Source: Mesorhizobium sp. NFR06
GTDB taxonomy: Bacteria > Pseudomonadota > Alphaproteobacteria > Rhizobiales > Rhizobiaceae
DNA: 64,000 nucleotides
Direction of reading: 5' to 3'
NCBI RefSeq assembly: GCF_900115245.1
Contig: NZ_FOVT01000008.1
Location: 124,001-188,000, forward strand
The translations under genes and the position numbers were made by a program. Under the pieces are notes generated by a model, which worked only from the letters and a program-made list of their open reading frames with translations, made no database searches and had not been told where the DNA came from. Positions 17,910 to 27,038 of the stretch are shown here, one piece after another (the stretch's first letter is position 1; each line of letters opens with the position of its first letter).

Positions 17910-18398
17910 TCACAAAACGACGTTGAAGACGACGGAATCGGAGCCCGCCGCCGCCGAGATGGCGAAGCGCAATTGCCACCAGCCGCTCATCGTGAACTTC
18001 ACGCCGTCGATGCGATAACGCCCTTCGCCCAGATAATCGGTCGCCTGCGGACTGGTCGGCAGGCCGTGATCGTGCTGCGGCATCCCGCCGGAGACGGTAA
18101 TGGCCGCCCCCTCCACCGGCACGCCGGCGGCGGTCTTGAGCGTCAGCAGCCAGGACTGCAACTCGCCCTGCCGGATGACCCCACGCTCCGGCTCGAAACT
18201 TGCCACGAACAGGCCGTTCGCCGTCTTCTTCGAGCGCGAGGTGTCCGGACCGGAAGCCGATTGCGGCAGCGTCAGATAGACGGCGGCCACGATGCCCACC
18301 AGCAAAGCGGCCAGGCCGAGACCCGCAAGACTGTAACGCCATATCGATGCCAAACCCGTTCCTCTTCGGCTGCTAACGTCACGGGCCGCGTATCGCAT
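17910..18398 (-). CDS. FixH/YtkA-like membrane-anchored protein
   Basis: Product of 162 residues with one N-terminal membrane helix ('YSLAGLGLAALLVGIVAAVY') and an extracytoplasmic beta-sandwich. The domain includes 'GELQSWLLTLKTAAGVPVEG', 'ISGGMPQHDHGLPTSPQ'-type sequence rich in His, and 'FTMSGWWQLRFAI', as in FixH/YtkA domains. The 'MPQHDHGLPT' stretch recalls copper-handling proteins, so a role in metal or haem-protein maturation is possible but not shown. It precedes the di-haem peroxidase in an operon. The start is uncertain; a TTG about fifteen codons in, behind GAGGAACGGG, is an alternative. Confidence 0.75.
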   Translation of the reverse strand: MRYAARDVSSRRGTGLASIWRYSLAGLGLAALLVGIVAAVYLTLPQSASGPDTSRSKKTANGLFVASFEPERGVIRQGELQSWLLTLKTAAGVPVEGAAITVSGGMPQHDHGLPTSPQATDYLGEGRYRIDGVKFTMSGWWQLRFAISAAAGSDSVVFNVVL

Positions 18399-18511
18399 CC
18401 CGCCCTGCCTGTGGGAAATCGCTACTGGCGCAAAATTCGACCTTAGCCAAGCATGGCGCCGCAGCTCGCAAAAAGCTACAGCAACAAGGTCTTAGGAAGG
18501 GATAAGCCCGC

Positions 18512-19432
18512 ATGGCGGCCAATGGAATCGCGTCGATCGGCGAATGCATGCTCGAACTGTCGGGCCAGGCGGGACCGAACTGGCGCATGGGTTTTGCCGG
18601 TGACACCTTCAACACGCTCTGGACATTGCACGCGTTGAGCCCGGATCGGCCCGCGACCTATGTGTCGGCCTTCGGCGACGATCCCTTCTCGCGCGACCAG
18701 ATCGCTTTCTTCGCCGCAAACGGCATCGGCATAGGCAACAGTCCGGTCATTGCCGGCGCACGCCCAGGCATTTACGCCATCACCCTCACCGGAGCCGAGC
18801 GCGCCTTTACCTATTGGCGAAGGGATGCGGCCGCGCGCCAACTCGCCTCCGATCCGCCCGGGCTGGCGAAAAGCCTTGAAAACCAAGAACTTATCTATTT
18901 CTCCGGAATCACTCTCGCAATTCTCGACGCGGCGGCGTGCAAAACCCTGCTTTCGGCCGTGGCGGCGGCCCGCAAGACCGGCTCGCTCGTCGCCTTCGAC
19001 CCGAACTATCGACCGCGTCTGTGGCCGAGCCGCGAGGCAGCGCAGGTCGCTATCCTCGAGGCGCTTGCGGTCACCGACATCGCGCTGCCGACTTTCCCTG
19101 ACGAGCAGATGCTGTTCGGCGACGAGACACCGCAAGGAACCGCCAGGCGCCTTGGCAAGCTGGCCGGCGAAGTCGTCGTCAAGAATGGCGAGCAGCCGGC
19201 ATTGATTGCGGTGAGTGGCGATGCGCAGAGCATTGAGGCGGTGCACGTGGCCAGGCCGGTCGACACCACGGGCGCCGGCGATTCCTTCAATGGCGGCTAT
19301 CTCGCTGCGCGACTTGCCGGCCATGCGCCCGCCGAGGCGGCTCGCCTCGCGCATCGCGTCGCCGCCGCCGTCGTGCAGGTTCGCGGCGCGCTGGCCCCGT
19401 TCGAAACATTGAAGAGCGCCTTCGACAATTAA
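18512..19432 (+). CDS. kdgK: 2-dehydro-3-deoxygluconate (KDG) kinase
   Basis: PfkB-family sugar kinase of 306 residues. It opens 'GIASIGECMLELS', typical of KDG kinases, and has the C-terminal PfkB signature 'DTTGAGDSFNGGYLAARLAG' with the catalytic Asp. It phosphorylates 2-keto-3-deoxygluconate, the step before KDPG aldolase in breakdown of uronates. AGGAAGGG precedes the ATG. It stands alone on the plus strand between two minus-strand genes. Other PfkB sugars cannot be excluded from sequence alone, but the N-terminal signature favours KDG. Confidence 0.87.
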   Translation: MAANGIASIGECMLELSGQAGPNWRMGFAGDTFNTLWTLHALSPDRPATYVSAFGDDPFSRDQIAFFAANGIGIGNSPVIAGARPGIYAITLTGAERAFTYWRRDAAARQLASDPPGLAKSLENQELIYFSGITLAILDAAACKTLLSAVAAARKTGSLVAFDPNYRPRLWPSREAAQVAILEALAVTDIALPTFPDEQMLFGDETPQGTARRLGKLAGEVVVKNGEQPALIAVSGDAQSIEAVHVARPVDTTGAGDSFNGGYLAARLAGHAPAEAARLAHRVAAAVVQVRGALAPFETLKSAFDN

Positions 19433-19477
19433 GCGTCATCGAAGCTTAGGCAGACATCACTTCAGTATCGACGAACC

Positions 19478-20497
19478 TTAGGGCAAGCGGAACCGGTATT
19501 CCGTCACCTGATGGTAGATCTGCCCCGGCCACAGCGTCGCCTGCGGGAAGTAGGGCCGGTTCGGCGCGTCCGGCCAGGTCTGCGCTTCGAGGCAGAGGCC
19601 CGAAAACGCCTTGTAGCGGCGGCCACTGAGCCCCGGCGATGTCGGCGCAACATACTGGCCGATATAGAGCTGGAGGCCGGGTTCGGTGGTCCAGACTTCC
19701 ATCTCGACGCCGGAATTGGCGCCTTGCACCCAGGCCGCCTGGTGCAGCGGTCCGCGGCTGGAGGCCAGGCAGAAATTCTGGTCGTAGCGAAGCTGCTCGC
19801 CTTCCATTTCCATGCGCAGCGGTCGCGCCTGCCGGAAATCGTAGGGCGTGCCGTCGACGGGTTTCACCACGCCGGTCGGGATCATCTCGTCGTCGACGGG
19901 CGTGTAGGCGCCGGCATTGAGCATCAGCCGGTGGTCGAGGATGTCGCCGGCCCCGCCGTCGTCGAGATTGAAATAGGAATGCTGCGCGAGATTGCACAGC
20001 GTCGGTTCCTCGCAGGTCGCGGTCAGTTCCATGCTGAGCGTGCCGGGGATCTTCAGCCGGTAGGTGCAGGTGACGTCGAGCGCGCCGGGAAATCCCATTG
20101 CGCCGTCCGGGTCGTGCAGCGTCAGCGTCACGAAATCGCGGCCGTGCAGCGAGACGGCCCATGGCCGGTGGAAATAGCCTTCCGAGCCGCCATGCAGCGT
20201 GTGCTTGCCGAGAAAATTGCGCTCGGTCTGGTAACGCTTGCCGGCGATGGTGAACCGGCCGCCGCCGATGCGGTTGGCGAAGCGGCCGACAACCGCCCCG
20301 AAGAAGGCACGGTCGGTTTCGTAGGCCTCGAAATGGTCGTAGCCCAGCACCAGCGGCGCGTCGTGGCCGGCAAGGCGCAGATCCTGGACGATCGCGCCGA
20401 GGCCGATGATGTTGGCGGTGAGGCCCCCGCCGCGGATGGTGAAACGGCGCACGGCCTCGCCCGCTTGAGTCCTGCCGAAGACCTCGCCGTCTTTCAT
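19478..20497 (-). CDS. galM: Aldose 1-epimerase (galactose mutarotase)
   Basis: Product of 339 residues with the GalM layout: 'VVGRFANRIGGGRFTIAGKR', then 'LGKHTLHGGSEGYFHRPWAV' with active-site His, 'LAQHSYFNLDDG' containing the second catalytic His, and near the end 'SGLCLEAQTWPDAPN' with the catalytic Glu. It interconverts the alpha and beta anomers of hexoses such as galactose and glucose in the cytoplasm. It converges with kdgK and probably serves general sugar catabolism. No signal peptide is present. Confidence 0.92.
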   Translation of the reverse strand: MKDGEVFGRTQAGEAVRRFTIRGGGLTANIIGLGAIVQDLRLAGHDAPLVLGYDHFEAYETDRAFFGAVVGRFANRIGGGRFTIAGKRYQTERNFLGKHTLHGGSEGYFHRPWAVSLHGRDFVTLTLHDPDGAMGFPGALDVTCTYRLKIPGTLSMELTATCEEPTLCNLAQHSYFNLDDGGAGDILDHRLMLNAGAYTPVDDEMIPTGVVKPVDGTPYDFRQARPLRMEMEGEQLRYDQNFCLASSRGPLHQAAWVQGANSGVEMEVWTTEPGLQLYIGQYVAPTSPGLSGRRYKAFSGLCLEAQTWPDAPNRPYFPQATLWPGQIYHQVTEYRFRLP

Positions 20498-20597
20498 CGC
20501 CTTGCCCGAAATGTCAGTTCCTGATCCATGGGTTTAGGCCAACGGCGTACCGTCCGGCAAGGGCAGGCTCGAAGCCTGCCCCTATCCGCAGCCGGTG

Positions 20598-22055
20598 TCA
20601 GAGGCCGAGGCCGCCAATGCAGACATATTTGGTGTCGAGATAGTCCTCGATGCCCTGATGCCCGCCTTCCTTGCCGAGGCCCGATTCCTTGACGCCGCCG
20701 AACGGCGCCTCGGGCGTGGTGATGAGCCCTTCATTGACGCCGACCATGCCGTATTTCAGCCCTTCCATGACCCGGAAGGCACGGCCCAGATCGCCGGTGT
20801 AGAAATAGCAGGCAAGGCCGAACTCGGTGTCGTTGGCCAAAGCGATCGCCTCTTCCTCGGTGTCGAACTTGAACACGGGCGCGACCGGCCCGAAGATTTC
20901 TTCCTTCATGAAGCGCATCTTCGGCGTCGCATTGGAAATCACGGTCGGCTGGAAGAACGAGCCGCCGAGCGCGTGGCGCTTGCCGCCGGCGACGACCTTG
21001 CCGCCCTTCGACGTCGCGTCTGCGATCAGTTCCTCGACCTTCTCGACCGCCTTCTCGTCGATCAGCGGTCCCTGCTGCACGCCTTCCTCCAGGCCGGAGC
21101 CGACCTTGAGGTTGTCGCTGGCGGCGGCAAGCTTCTCGACGAACTTGTCATAGACGCCGGCCTGAACCAAGAAGCGGTTGGTGCAAACGCAGGTCTGGCC
21201 GGAGTTGCGGTACTTGGCGGTGATGGCGCCGGTGACGGCGCGATCGATGTCGGCATCGTCAAAGACGATGAACGGCGCATTGCCGCCAAGCTCCATCGAC
21301 ACCTTCTTGACGGTGACGGACGACTTCTGGATCAGGATCTTGCCGACCTCGGTCGAGCCGGTGAAGGTGATTTTCTTGACCAGCGGATTGGCGCAGATTT
21401 CGTCGCCGATCTCGCCGGCCGCCCCGGTCAGGATGTTGACGACGCCCTTGGGGAAGCCCACTTCCTCGGCAAGCGCGCCCCAGGCGAGGCCCGAATAGGG
21501 CGTCTGCGAGGCAGGCTTGACCACGGCCGTGCAGCCGGCGGCCAGCGCCGGGCCGAGCTTGCGGGCCAACATCGAGGACGGGAAATTCCACGGTGTTATG
21601 GCGGCGATGACGCCGACCGGCTCCTTGGTCACCAGGATGCGGCGGTCGCCCCACGGCGACGGCACGATATCGCCATAGGTGCGGCGCCCCTCTTCGGCGA
21701 ACCAAAGGATATAAGCCGCGGCCGAGCCGATCTCGCCCTTGGATTCGAACAGCGACTTGCCCTGCTCGATGGTGAGCAGTTCGGCCAGCACGTCCTGATT
21801 GTCCATCATCGCGTCATGCAGCTTGCGCAACAGCTTCGAGCGCTCGAGCGCGGTCGTCTTGCGCCAGCTCTTGAAGGCTTCCTCCGCGGCCTCGATGGCG
21901 CGGCGGGTCTCCGCTCTGCCGGCCTTCGGCACGGTACCGATCTTGAGGCCCGTCGCCGGATTGTTGACGTCGATGGTCTGGCCGCTGTCGGCCTGCACCC
22001 ATTCACCATTGATGAGATTGGCCTGGCGCATGAAATGGCTGGTTTTCTGAAGCAT
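20598..22055 (-). CDS. gabD: NAD(P)-dependent succinate-semialdehyde dehydrogenase
   Basis: Aldehyde dehydrogenase of 485 residues. Motifs include 'AAITPWNFPSSMLARKLGPA', the NAD(P)-binding 'FTGSTEVGK', the general base Glu255 in 'SMELGG' and the nucleophile Cys289 in 'NSGQTCVC'. Length and the 'KPASQTPYSGLAWGALAEE' region fit GabD, which oxidises succinate semialdehyde from GABA to succinate. The start MLQKTSHFMRQ was chosen because GGAGG lies just upstream; the longer frame has no similarity. No gabT is adjacent, although a class III aminotransferase is present at 45170. Confidence 0.9.
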   Translation of the reverse strand: MLQKTSHFMRQANLINGEWVQADSGQTIDVNNPATGLKIGTVPKAGRAETRRAIEAAEEAFKSWRKTTALERSKLLRKLHDAMMDNQDVLAELLTIEQGKSLFESKGEIGSAAAYILWFAEEGRRTYGDIVPSPWGDRRILVTKEPVGVIAAITPWNFPSSMLARKLGPALAAGCTAVVKPASQTPYSGLAWGALAEEVGFPKGVVNILTGAAGEIGDEICANPLVKKITFTGSTEVGKILIQKSSVTVKKVSMELGGNAPFIVFDDADIDRAVTGAITAKYRNSGQTCVCTNRFLVQAGVYDKFVEKLAAASDNLKVGSGLEEGVQQGPLIDEKAVEKVEELIADATSKGGKVVAGGKRHALGGSFFQPTVISNATPKMRFMKEEIFGPVAPVFKFDTEEEAIALANDTEFGLACYFYTGDLGRAFRVMEGLKYGMVGVNEGLITTPEAPFGGVKESGLGKEGGHQGIEDYLDTKYVCIGGLGL

Positions 22056-22233
22056 GGTCTGGCCTCCGTTCGGCGCGCTGATCGGGCCGTTTTTCTCGAT
22101 GTCCGTTGAGGCGTGCTTACGAGCCGCACGCCGGCGCATTGCTCTTACCTAGGGAAAGGCGGGCAAGCAATCGCAAGATGGCATATAGGGGTTGGGCCAG
22201 AAAAATCGAACGCCGGGCGACGCCGATCGGCCT

Positions 22234-23184
22234 TTATCCGAAGACGTTGACGGCGATCGTCAGCCAAAACGACGTGGTCAGCACCGCGCTTGCCGTGGCA
22301 AGCGTCATCTGGTTCGAGGCCAGCGCCTGGCCGGTGTTGAATTGGACGGCGATCAGATAGGAATTGATGCCCGAAGGCAGCGCGGCGACGACGACCGCGA
22401 CCTTGGAGGTCAGCGGCGGCAGGCCGAGCAGCCAGACGAACGCCAGCACCAGTGCCGGCATGAGGAACAGTTTCAGCCCCGACAGCGCCAGCGCCGGCCT
22501 GATATTGCCGGAGATGCCGAAGCGGCGCAGGCTGAGCCCCATGGCGAACAGCGCTACCGGACCGGCCGTGTCGGCCAGCGTGTCGACCAGCCGTTCGACA
22601 AGATCCGGCAGCGGCGCGCCGGTAAGACGCCAGGCGAGCCCCGCCAGGATCCCGATGATCAGCGGATTGATGAACAGCCGCCTGAGGAAGCTCTTGACGA
22701 CACGCAGCGGATGGACCGTCTCGCCGCTGCCACGCCCGAACATCTCGAAGAGCACGATCGAGGCCATCATCATGACCGGCAGGTGAACCGAGACCAGCAG
22801 CGACAGCACCTCGAAGCCGCTGGCGCCGAAGATGCCGAGGACGAAGGGCACGCCGAGCAGCACGACGTTGGAATAGGCCGAGGATACGCCGCCGACGATG
22901 CCGGCGCGGGCGTCCCGGCCGAAGACGCGGGTCATGATCAGATGGCCCGCGGCCCAGGTGATAGCGGCGGCCGCGAAATAGGCAGCCCATAGCGACCACG
23001 GCGCCACGCCGTGGAAATCCGATTTGACCATGGTCTGGAACAACAGCAGCGGCATCGCCACGTTGACGGCGAATTCGGAAATGCCCTCCCCGCTCGCCGG
23101 CTTCAGATAGCCTGTGAGCCCGGCCAGATAGCCGAGCGCGACGAGGCTGAAGATGAATAGGACGGTTTCGGTGAGCTGAGTCAT
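22234..23184 (-). CDS. AEC-family (auxin efflux carrier-like) transporter
   Basis: Integral membrane protein of 316 residues with about ten helices and an inverted repeat. Family features are 'YLKPASGEGISEFAVNVAMP', 'GGVSSAYSNVVLLGVPFVLG' in the first half, and 'LPSGINSYLIAVQFNTGQAL' in the second. AEC members in bacteria export or import malonate, malate or other organic acids; the name refers to plant auxin carriers and says little about substrate. It lies 178 bases from gabD on the same strand, so co-transcription is uncertain. Confidence 0.88.
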   Translation of the reverse strand: MTQLTETVLFIFSLVALGYLAGLTGYLKPASGEGISEFAVNVAMPLLLFQTMVKSDFHGVAPWSLWAAYFAAAAITWAAGHLIMTRVFGRDARAGIVGGVSSAYSNVVLLGVPFVLGIFGASGFEVLSLLVSVHLPVMMMASIVLFEMFGRGSGETVHPLRVVKSFLRRLFINPLIIGILAGLAWRLTGAPLPDLVERLVDTLADTAGPVALFAMGLSLRRFGISGNIRPALALSGLKLFLMPALVLAFVWLLGLPPLTSKVAVVVAALPSGINSYLIAVQFNTGQALASNQMTLATASAVLTTSFWLTIAVNVFG

Positions 23185-23342
23185 TTTGGGCGGAAGTTTT
23201 TTCCCGTGATAGGCGAGCCCTGACCGCCGTGCAATTGGCGCGGTGTGGCGCTCACCGCCCCTCCGCTTGTTTTCCGGCCGGCTTTGCGGTCCCTATATGC
23301 CAATCACCGCCTTGGCCCCGTCGGGCCGCCAAAGGACTTGCG

Positions 23343-23891
23343 ATGCTGCGAATTGTTCTGGCGCTTTTTCTCCTGACTGCTCCGAGCCTTGCCCACGCGA
23401 CCGACGCCGGTTGGGCGCTGCTGCGCGACGGCGGCCATGTCGTGCTGCTTCGCCATGCCTTCGTTACGGGGGCGACCGACCCGGTGAATTTCGCCATCGA
23501 CAATTGCGCCACGCAGCTCAACCTGTCGGAGCGCGGCAAGCAGCAGGCAAGCCGCATCGGCGCCCTGTTCGCGGCCCGCGCGGCCCCGATCGATCACGTG
23601 CTCTCCAGCCGCTACTGCCGCTGCCTCGATACCGCCCGCATCGCCTTCGAATCCGAGCCGCAGCCTTTCGCGCCGCTCGATCTGCTGAAAGCCGATCCTG
23701 CTGAAAAGGCGGCGCAGATGGCCGCGATCGTGAAGGAGATCCGCGGCTATTCCGGTTCCGACAATCTGGTGCTGGTCACGCATCTCGAAAACATCGAAGC
23801 GCTCACCGGCGTGGCGCCGCGCGAGGGCGAGGCCGTGGTGGTGGCGCCGGATGGCGACGGCCTCAAGGTGCTCGGGCGCGTTACTTTCTGA
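23343..23891 (+). CDS. Exported histidine phosphatase family protein
   Basis: Product of 182 residues with a signal peptide ('IVLALFLLTAPSLAHA'). The phosphoglycerate-mutase-like motif appears as 'HVVLLRHAFVTG', an RHA variant of the usual RHG that is common in periplasmic members. 'LSERGKQQASRIGALF' and 'SSRYCRCLDTARIAF' follow, and the second catalytic His lies in 'VLVTHLENI'. The substrate is unknown; exported relatives dephosphorylate sugars or lipids. The open frame runs 38 codons upstream, but the chosen ATG begins exactly at the signal peptide. Confidence 0.87.
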   Translation: MLRIVLALFLLTAPSLAHATDAGWALLRDGGHVVLLRHAFVTGATDPVNFAIDNCATQLNLSERGKQQASRIGALFAARAAPIDHVLSSRYCRCLDTARIAFESEPQPFAPLDLLKADPAEKAAQMAAIVKEIRGYSGSDNLVLVTHLENIEALTGVAPREGEAVVVAPDGDGLKVLGRVTF

Positions 23892-24114
23892 CGGTCGGTT
23901 ATCCATTTTTAAGTCGTGTTTGTTGCAGAAATGCCACCAGCTGCGACCGCAAACGCAATTCAGGTAGCTCGTAGCATGGCTTTTGGATTGCGGTTCAAAA
24001 GCCGGCATCCCATCTGCGGCCGGCGCATTCGGCCTTTTCCTGCCGGGAAAAACCGATTAGACAGCGCCCAAACAAGATGCGGACAGATTCCGCCCGCAAC
24101 CGAAGGAACAGCCC

Positions 24115-24396
24115 TTGTCCACCACGTTCGAGAAAGTCGCCAAGATCATTGCCGATACCAGCGAGATCGATATCGACACCATCACGCCGGAAAGCCACAC
24201 CATCGACGACCTCGGCATTGACAGCCTCGATTTCCTCGACATCGTCTTTGCGATCGACAAGGAATTCGGCATCAAGGTGCCGCTCGAGAAGTGGACGCAG
24301 GAAGTCAATGACGGCAAGGCGTCGACCGACGATTACTTCGTCATGAAGAACCTCTGCGCCAAGATCGACGCCCTGGTCGCGGCCAAGGCTGCCTGA
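24115..24396 (+). CDS. acpXL: Specialised acyl carrier protein AcpXL
   Basis: Acyl carrier protein of 93 residues. The phosphopantetheine serine is Ser37 in '[17 protein letters not shown]', and the length, C-terminal extension ('[16 protein letters not shown]') and neighbours identify AcpXL. It carries the very-long-chain (27-hydroxyoctacosanoate-type) acyl chain placed on rhizobial lipid A. The start codon is TTG, with AAGGAA seven bases upstream. It heads the run acpXL-fabF2XL-fabF1XL-adh2XL-lpxXL. The 223 bases before it contain no other gene and should hold the promoter. Confidence 0.93.
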   Translation: MSTTFEKVAKIIADTSEIDIDTITPESHTIDDLGIDSLDFLDIVFAIDKEFGIKVPLEKWTQEVNDGKASTDDYFVMKNLCAKIDALVAAKAA

Positions 24397-24466
24397 GCCG
24401 GCTCGGGCGCGGTCTCGACGTGCCCGGTCTCCTGACCACCCATCACAGCCGCCCTCGCAGCCGCCC

Positions 24467-25654
24467 ATGAGCTCCCACGACGTCGTCATCACCGGCATAG
24501 GCCTTGTCTCCTCGCTGGGAGAGGGCCCCGACGCGCATTGGCAAAAGCTTACGCAGCGCGGCTTCCGGCCGGTGCTCGAGGCTCAGCGCTTCGCGCCCTA
24601 TACGATCCATCCCCTGCCCGAGATCGACTGGAACCTGCAGATCGCCAAGCGCGGCGACCAGCGCCAGATGGAGACCTGGCAGCGCCTCGGCACCTATGTC
24701 GCCGGCCTTGCGCTGGACGACGCCGGCATCAAGGGCAATGACGAGCTTTGCGCCACCATGGACATGGTGGTGGCGGCCGGCGGCGGCGAACGCGACGAGG
24801 CCGTCGATGCCGCGATCCTGGCAGCCTCCGAGAGCCGCAACGACCGCGACGTGCTGCTCAACGAGAAGCTGACCACGGAATTGCGGCCGACGCTGTTCCT
24901 CGCCCAGCTCTCCAACCTGCTCGCCGGCAACATCTCGATCGTCCATAAGGTCACCGGGTCCTCCCGCACCTTCATGGGCGAGGAAGGTGCGGGCGTTTCG
25001 GCTGTGGAGACTGCGGCCGCGCGCATCCGCTCGGGGCAGTCGACCCATGTGCTGGTTGGCGGTGCTTTCCAGACCGAGCATTCCGACATGCTGCTCGGCT
25101 ATGAGCTCGCCGGCTATCTGCATCGCGGCCCATGGAAGCCTGTCTGGCAACGCGAGGGTGCCGAAGGCGGCGGCGTGGTGACGGGCTCCGGCGGCGCCTT
25201 CCTGGTGCTCGAGCAGCGCCAGCACGCGAAAAGCCGCGGCCGCAGGATCTACGCCGAGCTTGGTCCGGTTCTCTCCGGCCGCGCCAGACGCCGGCACGGC
25301 GAGTTGAACACCGAGATCGCCGCGCTCTTGAAGCAGGCGGCATTGCCCCCCGGCGAGTTGCTGACCATCTCCGGCGCCTCTGGGGCACATGCCGCCACGG
25401 CCGCTGAAAAAGCGGCGCTCGAGGCCAATCCGGCTTTGGCGGCGCGCGCCTTCTCGACGCTGACCGGCCATCTGAAGGAAGCGCAGTTCCCGTTCGCGGT
25501 TGCGCTGGCGGCGATGGCTGTTGACCGCAAGGCCGCCTACCCTGTCTTCGATGCCACGGTGGAACGGCAAATCGAAGGTGCGCCTGCGACCATCCTTGCA
25601 ACGGCCATCGGCTATCACCAATTCGAGGGCCTTGGGCTGGTCAAAGCCGCTTAG
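24467..25654 (+). CDS. fabF2XL: FabF2XL, beta-ketoacyl-ACP synthase-like subunit lacking catalytic Cys
   Basis: Thiolase-fold protein of 395 residues in the acpXL cluster. Where active KAS enzymes have TACASG, this protein reads TGSSRTFMG at residues 163-171, so the nucleophilic cysteine is missing. The NAHGT histidine motif is also replaced (SGASGAHA), while the last histidine motif survives as 'STLTGHLKEAQ'. This pattern recalls the chain-length factor of type II polyketide synthases. It probably pairs with the intact FabF1XL encoded 75 bases downstream to set chain length during elongation to C28; that partnership is inference. It starts 70 bases after acpXL. Confidence 0.88.
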   Translation: MSSHDVVITGIGLVSSLGEGPDAHWQKLTQRGFRPVLEAQRFAPYTIHPLPEIDWNLQIAKRGDQRQMETWQRLGTYVAGLALDDAGIKGNDELCATMDMVVAAGGGERDEAVDAAILAASESRNDRDVLLNEKLTTELRPTLFLAQLSNLLAGNISIVHKVTGSSRTFMGEEGAGVSAVETAAARIRSGQSTHVLVGGAFQTEHSDMLLGYELAGYLHRGPWKPVWQREGAEGGGVVTGSGGAFLVLEQRQHAKSRGRRIYAELGPVLSGRARRRHGELNTEIAALLKQAALPPGELLTISGASGAHAATAAEKAALEANPALAARAFSTLTGHLKEAQFPFAVALAAMAVDRKAAYPVFDATVERQIEGAPATILATAIGYHQFEGLGLVKAA

Positions 25655-25729
25655 ATTGTTTTTACGCAATTTCCGGACGGGAAACCGTGACACGCTCCTG
25701 GAATTGCTTTGGACCGAGGCAGACACAAC

Positions 25730-27001
25730 ATGGCCAATCTCCGCGATCATATGGGCAGGCCGATCGTCGCCGTTACCGGCGTCGGCGTGGTGACCTCGCT
25801 CGGAGTCGGCAAGGCCGACAATTGGGCGGCGCTGACCTCGGGCAAATCCGGCATCCATCCGATCACCCGTTTTCCGGTCGATCACCTCAATACCCGCATC
25901 TCCGGCATGGTCGATTTCCTGCCGTCGAGCACCAAGGGCGCCAGCCCCCTCACCTATGAGCTGGCCGAGACCGCGGCGCAGGAGGCGGTTTCCGAGGCCG
26001 GGCTCGACTCCGTTGATTTCGCCGGCCCCTTGTTCCTCGCATCGCCGCCGGTCGAGCTCGACTGGGCCGATCGCTTCTCGCTCTATAATTCCGACAAGCA
26101 GGACGCGGGCGCCGAGAGGCTGCTCAGAGTCGCGCGAGGCCTGAAGGAACTGGATATCTTCGACACCACCCAGTTCGGCACCATAGCCGACCGCCTGGCC
26201 GACCGCTTCGGCACGCGCGGTCTGCCGATCACCTTGTCGACCGCTTGCGCTTCGGGTGCAACCGCCATCCAGCTCGGCGTCGAGGCGATTCGGCGCGGCG
26301 AGTGCGACAAGGCGCTGTCGATCGGCGCCGATGGCTCGGCCACCGCCGAGGCGCTGATCCGTTTTTCGCTGCTGTCGGCGCTCTCCACCCACAACGAGAT
26401 TCCCGAGAAGGCGTCAAAGCCCTTCTCAAAGGACCGCGACGGCTTCGTGCTGGCCGAAGGTTCCGGCGCGCTGGTGCTGGAATCGCTGGAGGCGGCAATC
26501 GCGCGCGGCGCCACCATACTGGGCATCATTCGCGGCTGTGGCGAAAAGGCCGATGATTTTCATCGGACCCGCTCCAAGCCCGACGGCTCGCCGGCGATCG
26601 CTGCGGTGCGCGCCGCCCTTGCCGATGCGGGTCTCGGCGAAGACGAGATCGACTACGTCAACGCGCACGGCACCTCGACGCCGGAAAACGACAAGATGGA
26701 GCATCTGTCGCTGTCCACCGTCTTTGGCGAGCGGATCGGCTCGATGCCGATTTCGTCGAACAAGTCGATGATCGGCCACACCCTGTCGGCCGCCGGCGCG
26801 GTCGAAGCGGCATTCTCGCTGATGACCATGCGCGAAAGCGTCATTCCGCCGACCATCAACTACGACAATCCCGATCCGGCAATCGTGCTCGATGTCGTGC
26901 CGAACAAGAAGCGCAACGCCGAAGTCGGCACCGTCCTGTCGAATTCCTTCGGCTTCGGCGGCCAGAACACTTGCCTTGTCATGGCGCGGGAACCGGTCTA
27001 A
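25730..27001 (+). CDS. fabF1XL: FabF1XL, active beta-ketoacyl-ACP synthase for very-long-chain acyl
   Basis: Condensing enzyme of 423 residues with all three catalytic residues: Cys173 in STACASG, His313 in NAHGTSTPEND and His350 in 'SNKSMIGHTLSAAG'. A second landmark is 'NSFGFGGQN' near the end. It should catalyse the elongation steps on AcpXL. The start MANLRDHMG was chosen with GAGG ten bases upstream; a TTG seven codons earlier is less likely. It follows the cysteine-less FabF2XL, with which it may form a heterodimer, and precedes adh2XL by 37 bases. Confidence 0.93.
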   Translation: MANLRDHMGRPIVAVTGVGVVTSLGVGKADNWAALTSGKSGIHPITRFPVDHLNTRISGMVDFLPSSTKGASPLTYELAETAAQEAVSEAGLDSVDFAGPLFLASPPVELDWADRFSLYNSDKQDAGAERLLRVARGLKELDIFDTTQFGTIADRLADRFGTRGLPITLSTACASGATAIQLGVEAIRRGECDKALSIGADGSATAEALIRFSLLSALSTHNEIPEKASKPFSKDRDGFVLAEGSGALVLESLEAAIARGATILGIIRGCGEKADDFHRTRSKPDGSPAIAAVRAALADAGLGEDEIDYVNAHGTSTPENDKMEHLSLSTVFGERIGSMPISSNKSMIGHTLSAAGAVEAAFSLMTMRESVIPPTINYDNPDPAIVLDVVPNKKRNAEVGTVLSNSFGFGGQNTCLVMAREPV

Positions 27002-27038
27002 GCGGATTTTTCCGCTCTGACAGAACCCGACAGGCCAA

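Noticed and set aside
24443..26392. 649-codon minus-strand frame across fabF2XL and fabF1XL
   Set aside because: It runs opposite two clear ketosynthase genes with conserved motifs and has no motif of its own.
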